This document shows positions 35,431 to 44,100 of a DNA stretch of 64,000 nt, in pieces. The position numbers and the translations under genes are program-made. The DNA is taken from contig NZ_JBBMEJ010000013.1 of NCBI RefSeq assembly GCF_040096615.1, positions 1 to 64,000 on the forward strand. Reading direction: 5' to 3'. The notes under the pieces are model-generated. The model was not told where the DNA came from, made no database searches, and worked only from the letters and a program-made list of their open reading frames with translations. The first letter of the stretch is position 1, and every line of letters begins with the position of its first letter. The DNA comes from Blautia_A aquisgranensis (GTDB lineage: Bacteria > Bacillota > Clostridia > Lachnospirales > Lachnospiraceae).

Positions 35431-35712
35431 AAGGTTAAAAGCAATACGGACAATCTTTTCACTCCCACTGGTCTGCCATCCTTCCTGCAGGCACTCCGGT
35501 TTAATAAATCCAGTCTTAAAATCATAGATCCGGTTTGCATTGCGTCTGGTGTCCTCTGAAAGTCCCAGGCAATAAATAAGGGTTTTGTGGTACGAATCCT
35601 GACACGAGCATTTTGAAAGATAGGTGTTATAAAATATCTCATGTTCCTTGTTTTTAAAAGTGATTTTTCTTTCCTGTTTTACTTTTGCTCCTGTCGCTGT
35701 GTTCCTTGACAT
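35420..35712 (-). pseudogene. DUF6075-like protein, N-terminal fragment
   Basis: The first about 95 residues (ITFKNKEHEIFYNTYLSKCS, HKTLIYCLGLSEDTRRN, TGFIKPECLQEGWQTSGSEK, AFNLYTDGTP) match a small soluble protein family common in Firmicute mobile elements. GGAGGG lies 7 bases before ATG 35712. After GTP the frame reads antisense-free but foreign residues over the ParA gene. Function unknown even in the intact form. Confidence 0.65.
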
Positions 35713-35739
35713 CTGATTTCCCTCCATTGTTCATTTTTA

Positions 35740-36249
35740 CTAATTTAACTGGTCATTCACCATTTTCAGATATAATTCATCCAGAAACTCTCGTTTAATA
35801 TCTAACGTCTGTCCCTGCCATGTATCATTTTCGGAATGAGTACCATTCCATAAATCTTCGGCTACATTTCTCCGCAGATGCCAATATAATTTACATCTCC
35901 GATCAATCTTTTGTTTCTCTGCAATTTCCATAAAATGATCTGCACTGAAAAACTCATATACAGATATTCTTAAGGCGAGCGCCATCTGGCACAGGGCATA
36001 CAACGGGATTTTGTTCTCTCGCCGGCATCTGGCATTGGTAAACCATGTATATACTGTCCCTTCCGGAGAACCTGTTACTTTACAGATCCATTTAACTTTC
36101 CTATTCAGATGAATTCCCTGGGCTCTTAGAACATGATTGATATTTTGAATGAGTTCTCTTTTGTCCTTGTTCTGATGCAGTTTTGTTAATCTGATGATTT
36201 CCTTTTCCAATTTCATTTTTCTTTGCTCTTTACGCTGTGTTGTTCCCAT
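35740..36249 (-). CDS. HTH-like protein of the mobile element, unknown
   Basis: 169 residues from ATG 36249 (AGGAGGAAAAACAA just upstream). The N-terminal third is strongly charged and helical (RKEQRKMKLEKEIIRLTKLH). The middle (WICKVTGSPEGTVYTWFTNA, NKIPLYALCQMALALRISVY) has the spacing of an XRE-like helix-turn-helix with a TVYTWF recognition helix, so it may be a DNA-binding regulator. It is the last element gene before rlmD, behind a terminator and a palindrome. I do not recognise a named family. Confidence 0.55.
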   Translation of the reverse strand: MGTTQRKEQRKMKLEKEIIRLTKLHQNKDKRELIQNINHVLRAQGIHLNRKVKWICKVTGSPEGTVYTWFTNARCRRENKIPLYALCQMALALRISVYEFFSADHFMEIAEKQKIDRRCKLYWHLRRNVAEDLWNGTHSENDTWQGQTLDIKREFLDELYLKMVNDQLN

Positions 36250-36282
36250 TTGTTTTTCCTCCTGAATTTTAAAATTTTGTAT

Positions 36283-36318
36283 AAAAAATAGGGACACTCT
36301 GCTGCAAGTATCCCTATC
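36283..36318 (-). terminator. Terminator downstream of rlmD / before the element gene
   Basis: On the minus strand ATAGGGATACT pairs with AGTGTCCCTAT (one mismatch) around GCAGCAG and is followed by a run of T. It lies between rlmD and the HTH-like gene and would stop read-through from the core operon. Confidence 0.65.
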
Positions 36319-36320
36319 TT

Positions 36321-36338
36321 CTATCAATGTATTGATAG
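36321..36338. promoter_or_regulatory. Perfect palindrome, possible operator
   Basis: CTATCAAT-GT-ATTGATAG is an exact 8-base inverted repeat 72 bases upstream of the HTH-like gene and just beyond the terminator. Its size and symmetry suit a dimeric repressor site. It may also be part of the element end. Confidence 0.35.
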
Positions 36339-36498
36339 CGCTATATTCACTTTCATAATCCAGGATTTTTTGTGTTCCCCGTACCGAGGTCTAAGGCAAC
36401 CACAACGGTTACTTTGTTTACAAGTACCTTTTCCTTGTGATTTTCCTCTAATCTGTTGAAACTGAAAAAGTCAACAAAGTGCGTAAATTCAAGGATTT

Positions 36499-37866
36499 CT
36501 AGGTATGTTTCCTTTGTAGTCTTACCACAGTCTCCACATGTGTGCTCTGCGGAAACATATCCGTAGTAGAAACCTGTTTCAGCTCATACTCTTCTTCACA
36601 AAGTATCTTCAGGTCTCTCGCCAGTGTGGCGCTGTCGCAGCTTACATATACGACCTTCTCCGGCTTCATCTTCAGGATTGTATTGAGCAGTACCTCATCG
36701 CAACCCTTTCGTGGCGGATCTACAACGATCACATCGGCATAAACACCGTTCTTCTCGTATTCCCTCGGCAGAACCTCTTCCGCTTTTCCCACGAAAAATT
36801 CCACGTTTTCAATTCCGTTGAGTTTCGCATTTTCTCTTGCATTATCAATGGCCTGTGGTATGATCTCCACGCCGCGGACAAATTTCGCCTTCTGTGCAAG
36901 AAAAAGCGAGATCGTTCCGATTCCGCAGTACAGATCCCATACGGTTTCGTTGCCGGTAAGTCCTGCGTATTCCAGTGCTTTTCCATAAAGCTTCTCCGTC
37001 TGGATCGGATTGACCTGGAAAAAGGACAGTGGCGAGATCTGATAAGATACACTTCCGATACTGTCCGTTATATAGGACTGTCCCCAGAGAAGCCGAAGCT
37101 GTTCACCGAGAATTACATTGTTTCGTTTTTTGTTTACATTGACTGTAATGCTTGTCATCCCCGGAATTTCGCAGAGAGATTCCACCAGTGCTTTTTCTGC
37201 AGGAATTTTGTCGCCGTTTAAGATCAGGCACACCATTATCTCATCTGTATGAAATCCATACCGGATCATAATGTGACGCACAAGGCCTTTGCCAGTGGTC
37301 TCATCATAAGGCTGAATATGATACTTTTCCATATGTCCAATTACACAGTCCAAAACATCTTTATTCTGTTTTACACCCAGGATACAATCCCGGTTCTCAA
37401 TAATAGAATGCGTTCTTCCTGCGTAAAAACCGGTAATGATCTTTCCGTCTTTATTTTTTCCTACGGGGAACTGGGCTTTGTTGCGGTAATGGTATGGTTC
37501 TTCCATTCCCATGATCGGTTCCATTTCAAGATCCTTAAAACCTCCGATCCGCTCCAGATGACCGCGAACCTTTTTCTCCTTAAATTTCAGCTGTTCTTCA
37601 TAGGACAGTGCCTGGATCTGGCAGCCGCCACATTGACGTGCTATGGAGCAGGCTGGTTTCACACGGTATGGGGACGGTGTGATCACCTCCATCAGACGGC
37701 CATAGCCGTAGTTCTTTTTTGCCTTGATGATCTTAGCTTTGATCCTGTCACCGATCACGGCATCTTTCACAAAAACGGTGAAGCCATCGGCTTTCCCGAT
37801 ACCTTCACCGTCAACTCCGCAATCTTCTATATCCAGGGTTAATATATCATTTTTACGGAATTCCAT
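36499..37866 (-). CDS. rlmD: 23S rRNA (uracil-5-)-methyltransferase, RumA/RlmD type
   Basis: 455 residues. The N-terminal TRAM domain (DIEDCGVDGEGIGKADGFTV) is followed by iron-sulfur cysteines at 73, 79, 82 and about 162 (CSIARQCGGC, NRDCILG). The SAM fold has FFQVNPIQTEKLY, DLYCGIGTISLFLAQKA and DPPRKGCDEVLL, and the catalytic Cys is in YVSCDSATLARDL. It methylates C5 of a uridine in 23S rRNA. The start follows the YhaM-like stop by 3 bases. The 3' end (THVETVVRLQ) borders the mobile element; rumA 3' ends are known ICE integration sites in streptococci. Confidence 0.93.
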   Translation of the reverse strand: MEFRKNDILTLDIEDCGVDGEGIGKADGFTVFVKDAVIGDRIKAKIIKAKKNYGYGRLMEVITPSPYRVKPACSIARQCGGCQIQALSYEEQLKFKEKKVRGHLERIGGFKDLEMEPIMGMEEPYHYRNKAQFPVGKNKDGKIITGFYAGRTHSIIENRDCILGVKQNKDVLDCVIGHMEKYHIQPYDETTGKGLVRHIMIRYGFHTDEIMVCLILNGDKIPAEKALVESLCEIPGMTSITVNVNKKRNNVILGEQLRLLWGQSYITDSIGSVSYQISPLSFFQVNPIQTEKLYGKALEYAGLTGNETVWDLYCGIGTISLFLAQKAKFVRGVEIIPQAIDNARENAKLNGIENVEFFVGKAEEVLPREYEKNGVYADVIVVDPPRKGCDEVLLNTILKMKPEKVVYVSCDSATLARDLKILCEEEYELKQVSTTDMFPQSTHVETVVRLQRKHT

Positions 37867-37869
37867 TAA

Positions 37870-38817
37870 TTAAATATCTCCTGTTCTTCTTAAATTGGAC
37901 TCAAAAAAACGGTTGTAGCCAAGCCATTCTTTTTTTCCTTTGTCTGCATGGAAGATCTCTGTCAGCGTCTCCATTCTTGCATCTGTATTATCTGCAAGAT
38001 TCAAAGCAACTGCCTCTGCAAGTGCAGGTTTTTTCGGAGATCCGTACTCCAGCTCACCATGATGGGCAAGGATACAATGGATCACCTGATTCTCAATCTT
38101 CTCCGGAAAATCCGGAATTTCTTTCACCAGATCGTGTACCATCTGTGCTCCAATCATAATATGTCCCAGAAGCTGTCCCTCATCTGTATAATCATTCATC
38201 GGAAAAGCAGAAAGCTCCCTGGTTTTTCCAACATCATGAAGAAGTGCTGTTGTGATCAGAAGATCTCGGTTCAAAAGAGGATACGCATTCGCCATATAAT
38301 CACAGAGACGTGTCACTCCAAGAGTATGCTCCATCAGACCGCCGATGAATCCGTGATGCACAGTTTTCGCTGCTGAATGTCCCTCGAACACTTTCATAAA
38401 TTCCTTATCTTCTACAAAAAGCTTCTTCAGAAGCTGGGAAAGATACGGATTCTTCACACTGTCTATCAGAGCCATAAGCTGACTCTGCATATCATCCACA
38501 CTGTTCTCGCTGACCGGAAGATAATCTGCCGGATCATATTCACCCTCTCCGGCTTTGCGGACTCTCTTGATGTTCAGCTGCATGGCACCTGCAAAACTTG
38601 TCACATCTCCCATGATCTCTATATAATCCAGTGCATCAAACTCATCGATCCCCAGAGAATTCGGGTCCCAGATCTTACCATCGATCACACCGGTCTTGTC
38701 CTGAAGGATCAAATTCTCATATGGCTTACCATTCTTCGTCATGGCTGCCTGTTTCTGTTTACAGAGATAAATTCCGTTTACTCTGTCTCCCTCGTGTAAT
38801 TCATTTAAAAAACGCAT
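37870..38817 (-). CDS. YhaM-like 3'-5' exoribonuclease
   Basis: 315 residues. An OB-fold nucleic-acid domain (residues 1-95; VNGIYLCKQKQAAMTKNGKP, IDGKIWDPNS) is followed by an HD phosphohydrolase domain (HHGFIGGLMEHTLGVTRLCD, TTALLHDVGKTRELS, HCILAHHGELEYG) with its metal-binding His and Asp residues. This pairing defines the YhaM family, which shortens RNA (and DNA) 3' ends. It is co-transcribed with rlmD, both RNA-related, and diverges from mutS2. Confidence 0.85.
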   Translation of the reverse strand: MRFLNELHEGDRVNGIYLCKQKQAAMTKNGKPYENLILQDKTGVIDGKIWDPNSLGIDEFDALDYIEIMGDVTSFAGAMQLNIKRVRKAGEGEYDPADYLPVSENSVDDMQSQLMALIDSVKNPYLSQLLKKLFVEDKEFMKVFEGHSAAKTVHHGFIGGLMEHTLGVTRLCDYMANAYPLLNRDLLITTALLHDVGKTRELSAFPMNDYTDEGQLLGHIMIGAQMVHDLVKEIPDFPEKIENQVIHCILAHHGELEYGSPKKPALAEAVALNLADNTDARMETLTEIFHADKGKKEWLGYNRFFESNLRRTGDI

Positions 38818-38982
38818 AAATTATTTGCCTTTCTATTCCCTTTACTTTATTCAGTATCATAACACATTTTACTTTCCTTTGCTACGGAAATCATGTAAAA
38901 TAAGAAACAGAATGTCTTTGCATGTATCCTGTGTTATATACAAAGGCATACAAAGTAACAAAAGTAACAAAAAGGAGCAACA

Positions 38983-41364
38983 ATGAACAAAAAAGCATAT
39001 AAAGCACTTGAATACTATAAGATTATAGATCTGCTCACAGACAAAGCCTCTTCCCCTATGGGAAAAGATCTCTGCCGGAAGCTTACCCCTTCCACAGATA
39101 TCGAAGAGATTCGTTCCATGCAGCTGCAGACCCACGATGCCCTTGCCCGCCTCTTCAAAAAAGGCGGCATTTCCTTTGGCAGTGTCAAGGATATCCGCGG
39201 CACACTGAAGCGACTCACCGTTGGCAGTGCACTGAACGCACCGGAACTGCTTTCTGTCTGCAGTCTCTTAGAGAATACCGGCCGTGTCAAAGCCTATTCC
39301 CGAAGTGACCGTGACGATGGAATGACCGATTCCCTTGACGGAATGTTTGCGGCACTGGAGCCTCTGACACCACTTAGCACCGAAATCCGTCGCTGTATTA
39401 TTTCCGAAGATGAGATCAGTGACGATGCCAGCAGCACACTTCGCCAGATCCGCCGCAGTATCAAATCAACCAACGACCGGATCCATACACAGCTTTCTTC
39501 CCTGGTTTCCGGAAGCGCCCGAAACTATCTTCAGGATGCCGTGATCACCATGCGTGACGGTCGTTACTGTATTCCCGTAAAAGCCGAATATAAAGGCCAG
39601 GTTGCCGGTATGATCCATGACCAGTCCGCTACCGGTTCCACACTTTTCATAGAGCCGATGGCTGTTGTCAAGCTGAACAACGATATCCGTGAACTGGAGC
39701 TGAAAGAACAGAAAGAGATCGAAGTGATTCTCGCTTCTTTAAGCCAGCAGGTTGCTGCCGAGCTGGAGGCGATCCATGCCGATCTTTCCATTATGGTTCA
39801 GCTGGACTTTATTTTTGCCCGGGCAGCCCTTGCTATGGATATGAATGCCAGCGAACCAATTTTTAATACTGAGAGACGGATCCGTCTGCGTCAGGCAAGG
39901 CATCCTCTGATTGATAAGAAAAAGGCTGTCCCTATCGACATCCGCCTGGGAGATGATTTTGACCTACTTGTTGTAACAGGACCAAATACCGGTGGTAAAA
40001 CTGTTTCCCTGAAAACCGTTGGACTTCTTACTCTGATGGGACAGTCCGGTCTTCACATTCCTGCTCTTGACCGCTCCGAGCTTGCACTTTTCCGCGAAGT
40101 CTACGCAGATATCGGTGATGAGCAAAGTATCGAGCAATCCTTGAGTACCTTCTCTTCCCATATGACAAATGTAGTTTCCTTCCTCAGATCTGCAGATCAG
40201 GACTCTCTGGTTCTCTTCGATGAGCTTGGTGCCGGAACCGACCCTACCGAGGGTGCAGCTCTGGCCATCGCGATCCTGTCTCACCTCCATGAACAGGGAA
40301 TCCGCACTATGGCTACCACACATTACAGCGAGCTGAAGGTCTATGCTCTTTCCACCAAAGGCGTGGAGAATGCCTGCTGCGAATTCGATGTGGAAACCTT
40401 ACGACCTACCTACCGTCTCCTCATCGGTGTTCCCGGAAAGAGTAACGCTTTCGCTATCTCTTCCAAACTGGGACTTCCGGACTATATCATTGACAAGGCA
40501 AAGGAGCAGATCAGCGAACAGGATGAATCCTTCGAGGATGTTCTGACTTCTCTGGAACAGAGCCGTGTCACCATCGAAAATGAGCGTGCAGAAATCGCCC
40601 GCTATAAAGAGCAGGTCGAAGAACTTAAGAAGAATCTCCAGGAAAAAGAAGAAAAGCTAGATGAACGTAAAGAACGGATTCTCCGCGAAGCCAACGAACA
40701 GGCGCATGCGATTCTCCGCGACACCAAGGAATATGCAGACCAGACCATGAAGCTTTTCCATAAATTCCAGAAAGATCACGTGGACACTGCTTCCGTGGAA
40801 AAAGAACGCCAGAATCTGAAAAAACGTATGTCAAAAGCTGAAAAAGGCATGTCCTCCAAACAGCAGAAACAGAAACCAAAGAAAGAGTTGAAACCATCGG
40901 ATCTTTCTCTTGGTGACACAGTAAAAGTACTGAGTCTGAACCTCAAGGGAACTGTTTCCAGCCATCCGGATTCCAAAGGATACCTTTTTGTACAGATGGG
41001 TATCATCCGCTCCAAGGTACATATCTCTGATCTGGAACTTGTGGATGAACCAGTGATCACCACTCCGTCCATGCAGCGTACCGGTGCAGGAAAGATCCGT
41101 ATGTCAAAAGCAGCCAGCATTTCCACAGAGATCAATCTTCTGGGAAAAACTGTGGATGAAGCTGTGGCAGAGCTGGATAAATATCTGGATGATGCCTATA
41201 TCGCACATATGAAATCCGTCCGCATCGTTCACGGTAAAGGTACCGGTGCTCTCCGTAAAGGTGTACACAATTATCTCAAGCGTCAGAAGCACGTGGCATC
41301 CTTCCGTCTCGGCGAATTCGGAGAAGGCGATGCCGGTGTGACTATTGTAGAATTCAAAAAATAA
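38983..41364 (+). CDS. mutS2: MutS2 endonuclease/ATPase
   Basis: 793 residues. A clamp/lever N terminus leads to the ABC ATPase with Walker A GPNTGGKTVSLKT (about residue 330) and Walker B LVLFDELGAGTDPTEGAA. A long coiled coil follows (EIARYKEQVEELKKNLQEKE), then a KOW-like segment (GDTVKVLSLNLKGTV) and a C-terminal Smr nuclease domain (INLLGKTVDEAVAELDKYLD, VRIVHGKGTGALRKGVHNYL). MutS2 is linked to suppression of recombination and rescue of collided ribosomes. AAAAGGAG precedes the ATG. The two-component genes follow by 15 bases. Confidence 0.95.
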   Translation: MNKKAYKALEYYKIIDLLTDKASSPMGKDLCRKLTPSTDIEEIRSMQLQTHDALARLFKKGGISFGSVKDIRGTLKRLTVGSALNAPELLSVCSLLENTGRVKAYSRSDRDDGMTDSLDGMFAALEPLTPLSTEIRRCIISEDEISDDASSTLRQIRRSIKSTNDRIHTQLSSLVSGSARNYLQDAVITMRDGRYCIPVKAEYKGQVAGMIHDQSATGSTLFIEPMAVVKLNNDIRELELKEQKEIEVILASLSQQVAAELEAIHADLSIMVQLDFIFARAALAMDMNASEPIFNTERRIRLRQARHPLIDKKKAVPIDIRLGDDFDLLVVTGPNTGGKTVSLKTVGLLTLMGQSGLHIPALDRSELALFREVYADIGDEQSIEQSLSTFSSHMTNVVSFLRSADQDSLVLFDELGAGTDPTEGAALAIAILSHLHEQGIRTMATTHYSELKVYALSTKGVENACCEFDVETLRPTYRLLIGVPGKSNAFAISSKLGLPDYIIDKAKEQISEQDESFEDVLTSLEQSRVTIENERAEIARYKEQVEELKKNLQEKEEKLDERKERILREANEQAHAILRDTKEYADQTMKLFHKFQKDHVDTASVEKERQNLKKRMSKAEKGMSSKQQKQKPKKELKPSDLSLGDTVKVLSLNLKGTVSSHPDSKGYLFVQMGIIRSKVHISDLELVDEPVITTPSMQRTGAGKIRMSKAASISTEINLLGKTVDEAVAELDKYLDDAYIAHMKSVRIVHGKGTGALRKGVHNYLKRQKHVASFRLGEFGEGDAGVTIVEFKK

Positions 41365-41379
41365 AAAAAGGAGCTTATC

Positions 41380-42081
41380 ATGGCTACAAAACAAAAAATT
41401 CTCATTGTTGACGATGACAACAATATTGCAGAGCTTGTGGCTCTCTATCTCACAAAAGAATGCTTTGAGACCAAGATCGTAAATGATGGCGAAGAAGCCC
41501 TGAAGCAGTTCCACCTTTTTCACCCGGATCTCATTCTCCTGGATCTCATGCTTCCGGGAATCGACGGTTATCAGGTATGCCGCGAAATCCGGCATACTTC
41601 CGACGTACCGATCATCATGCTCTCTGCCAAGGGCGAAACTTTTGACAAGGTTCTCGGTCTTGAACTGGGGGCTGATGATTATATCATCAAACCTTTTGAT
41701 TCCAAGGAACTGGTAGCCCGGGTCCGCGCTGTTCTGCGACGGTTCCATGTGAAATCACCAGCTTCCGCCCCTAAGGAAAAATGTGTTTCCTATCCGGACC
41801 TTGTGATCAACCTTACCAATTATTCAGTGACATATATGGGACACCAGATTGATATGCCTCCAAAAGAGCTTGAGCTGCTTTATTTTCTGGCTGCCTCTCC
41901 CAATCAGGTTTTTACAAGAGAGCAGCTTCTGGATCACATCTGGGGATATGAATATATCGGTGACACCCGAACTGTCGATGTTCACATTAAGCGTCTGCGT
42001 GAAAAGATCAAAGACAATCCTAACTGGGCGCTTTCCACAGTATGGGGCATCGGCTATAAATTCGAGGTAAAAGCTTCATGA
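41380..42081 (+). CDS. OmpR/PhoB-family response regulator
   Basis: 233 residues. The receiver domain (1-118) has acidic residues DDDN, the phosphorylated Asp in LILLDLMLPG, and the conserved Lys in DYIIKPF. The winged-helix effector domain has PPKELELLYFLAASPNQVFT, GDTRTVDVHIKRLREKI and a C-terminal hairpin VWGIGYKFE. It overlaps the histidine kinase start by four bases. Stimulus and targets are unknown. Confidence 0.95.
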   Translation: MATKQKILIVDDDNNIAELVALYLTKECFETKIVNDGEEALKQFHLFHPDLILLDLMLPGIDGYQVCREIRHTSDVPIIMLSAKGETFDKVLGLELGADDYIIKPFDSKELVARVRAVLRRFHVKSPASAPKEKCVSYPDLVINLTNYSVTYMGHQIDMPPKELELLYFLAASPNQVFTREQLLDHIWGYEYIGDTRTVDVHIKRLREKIKDNPNWALSTVWGIGYKFEVKAS

Positions 42082-43487
42082 AGCAGCATCTCTACACCAA
42101 GCTTCTGATTCTTTATTTTGTGATCGGAGGAATCTGCTTTCTGCTGCTTTCCTCCGGTGGCTCCTACCTCGTAGAAAAGAAGTTGGAAAAAACTACCGGT
42201 ACTTCCCTTTACCGGACAGCCAGCCATATTGTTTCCCAGGATGAGATCCGGCAGGCGGTAAAAAATCCTGACAGCCAGAAGCTTTCCCTCTCTCTTTCTT
42301 CTGCTGCCTCTTTTGAAAATGCAGATTTCTGGATCATGGATACTGAAGGAACCGTTCTTATAAACACTTCCGAACACGACAGTGATACCGGACATATAAA
42401 AGTTAAGGATTTCAGTCCTTCTGACTATAATGAGAAATGCTATTCCTCCGGTACATTTTATGGGACATTCAAAACTGCCCATTTAACAACAGTCGTTCCT
42501 GTAAAAGATACCGATCAGGTCATCGGTTATCTTGCGGTTCATTATCCAATGAAAAATCTCTACGAAAGCCGCAGCAATATCATGGAAGTAATGATCATCA
42601 TCTTCCTTGTGATCTACGCATTGTTTTTCAGTTTTCTGCTGGTATATTTTTACCGGGTACATAAGCCCTTAAAGGAAATCCTGAAAGGCACGCAGGAATT
42701 CGCCAACGGAAATCTTTCCTACACGATTCCTGTAGATTCCGAGGATGAAATGGGATATCTCTCTCATTCCCTCAACTATATGGCAGATAAACTGAACAAA
42801 AACGGAGAATATCAGAGACAGTTTATTTCCAACGTTTCCCATGATTTCCGCTCACCGCTTACTTCAATCAAGGGTTATGTGGAAGCTATGCTGGATGGCA
42901 CGATCCCACCGGAAATGCAGGAAAAATATCTCAAGGTCATTGCATTTGAATCTACCCGTCTTGAGAAGCTTACACGAAGTCTCCTCACCCTGAATGAACT
43001 GGACGTCAAAAAACGGATGATGCATATGCGCCGTTTTGATATCAACGAAACGATCCGCACCACTGCCGCTACTTTTGAGGGAACCTGCTCAGAACGTAAT
43101 ATCCGCCTTGAGCTCCGTCTGGCAGGAAAAGAGCTCTTTGTCCGTGCCGATATGGAACAAATCCAGCAGGTACTGTACAATTTATTGGACAATGCTGTAA
43201 AATTCAGCAACGATAGTTCCTCTATCGAACTGGAAACAACAGTAAAACACGGAAAGGTATTTGTCTCTGTAAAGGATCACGGCACCGGCATCCCGAAGGA
43301 AAGTCTCCCACGAATATGGGACCGTTTTTACAAGATCGATGCTTCCCGGGGAAAAGACCGCAAGGGTACCGGCCTCGGTCTCGCCATTGTAAAAGAGATC
43401 ATCAATGCACATAAACAGAATATCAATGTGATCAGCACCGTTGGCGTAGGTACTGAATTTCTCTTTACACTTGAAAAGTCAAAGTAA
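42078..43487 (+). CDS. Sensor histidine kinase
   Basis: 469 residues. Two membrane helices (about 8-30 and 168-192) flank an extracellular sensor of about 135 residues. A HAMP segment follows (HKPLKEILKGTQEFANGNLS), then HisKA with the phospho-accepting His in ISNVSHDFRSPLTSIKG. The HATPase domain has NLLDNAVKFS (N box), DHGTGIPKESLPRIWDRFYK and GTGLGLAIVKEI. It pairs with the upstream regulator. The ligand cannot be told from sequence. Confidence 0.95.
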   Translation: MKQHLYTKLLILYFVIGGICFLLLSSGGSYLVEKKLEKTTGTSLYRTASHIVSQDEIRQAVKNPDSQKLSLSLSSAASFENADFWIMDTEGTVLINTSEHDSDTGHIKVKDFSPSDYNEKCYSSGTFYGTFKTAHLTTVVPVKDTDQVIGYLAVHYPMKNLYESRSNIMEVMIIIFLVIYALFFSFLLVYFYRVHKPLKEILKGTQEFANGNLSYTIPVDSEDEMGYLSHSLNYMADKLNKNGEYQRQFISNVSHDFRSPLTSIKGYVEAMLDGTIPPEMQEKYLKVIAFESTRLEKLTRSLLTLNELDVKKRMMHMRRFDINETIRTTAATFEGTCSERNIRLELRLAGKELFVRADMEQIQQVLYNLLDNAVKFSNDSSSIELETTVKHGKVFVSVKDHGTGIPKESLPRIWDRFYKIDASRGKDRKGTGLGLAIVKEIINAHKQNINVISTVGVGTEFLFTLEKSK

Positions 43488-43510
43488 TCTCTGATCTTCT
43501 GAAATGCTAT

Positions 43511-43579
43511 AAATAAAAAGAACTTTCTCATCAGACTATTAACACTGCATCACAGTCTGCAAGAAAGTTCTTTTTATTT
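43511..43579. terminator. Bidirectional terminator between kinase and trmL
   Basis: An 18-base perfect inverted repeat (43511-43528 with 43562-43579; core AAAAAGAACTTTCT) ends in A/T runs on both sides. It separates the convergent kinase and trmL genes and can terminate both. Confidence 0.85.
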
Positions 43580-43597
43580 CCATTTACGTTTTATTTT

Positions 43598-44098
43598 TTA
43601 TTTCCATTCATAATTCCGCAGATGCCCTTCCAGGTTCATATGTATAAAATTATGCTGTCTCAGTGCTTCGTAAAGTACGATCGCAACAGAATTGCTTAAG
43701 TTCAGCGAACGAATGTCTCCGATCATAGGAATCCTCACACAGTTTTCCTGATTGTTTACCAGGATATCTTCCGGAATACCCGCGCTCTCTTTTCCGAACA
43801 TGATAAAGCAGTCATCCTCATACTGCACATCTGTATAACTCTGTGGCGCTTTCGTTGTTGCATAATAAATCTTTGCACCTGGATTCTTTTTGAGAAAATC
43901 CTCATAATCCAGATATCTCGTCACATCCAGATGTTCCCAGTAGTCCATACCTGCACGCTTGATAGCTTTCTCATTCAGACGGAATCCAAGCGGCTCTATC
44001 AGATGTAATCTGGTTCCTGTAGCCACACAGGTTCTTCCAATGTTTCCTGTATTTGCCGGAATCTCCGGCTCATGGAGCACAATATTTAAAACTCCCAT
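43598..44098 (-). CDS. trmL: tRNA (cytidine/uridine-34 2'-O)-methyltransferase
   Basis: 166 residues, a minimal SPOUT enzyme of TrmL size and pattern: LHEPEIPANTGNIGRTCVAT (motif 1 with the Arg), IMFGKESAGIPEDIL (motif 2) and RIPMIGDIRSLNLSNSVAIV (motif 3 and knot). It methylates the wobble ribose in tRNA-Leu species. It is the last gene of the radical-SAM, small-membrane-protein, AIRS-like, trmL operon, 2 bases after the previous gene. Confidence 0.92.
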   Translation of the reverse strand: MGVLNIVLHEPEIPANTGNIGRTCVATGTRLHLIEPLGFRLNEKAIKRAGMDYWEHLDVTRYLDYEDFLKKNPGAKIYYATTKAPQSYTDVQYEDDCFIMFGKESAGIPEDILVNNQENCVRIPMIGDIRSLNLSNSVAIVLYEALRQHNFIHMNLEGHLRNYEWK

Positions 44099-44100
44099 TT

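Noticed and set aside
36355..36430. Minus-strand frame reading VVVALDLGTGNTKNPGL, like the nucleotide-binding start of ParM/actin-like ATPases
   Set aside because: Only about 20 residues match, there is no start codon or ribosome site, and the frame stops directly afterwards. Chance or a very small relic; not enough to call a gene.
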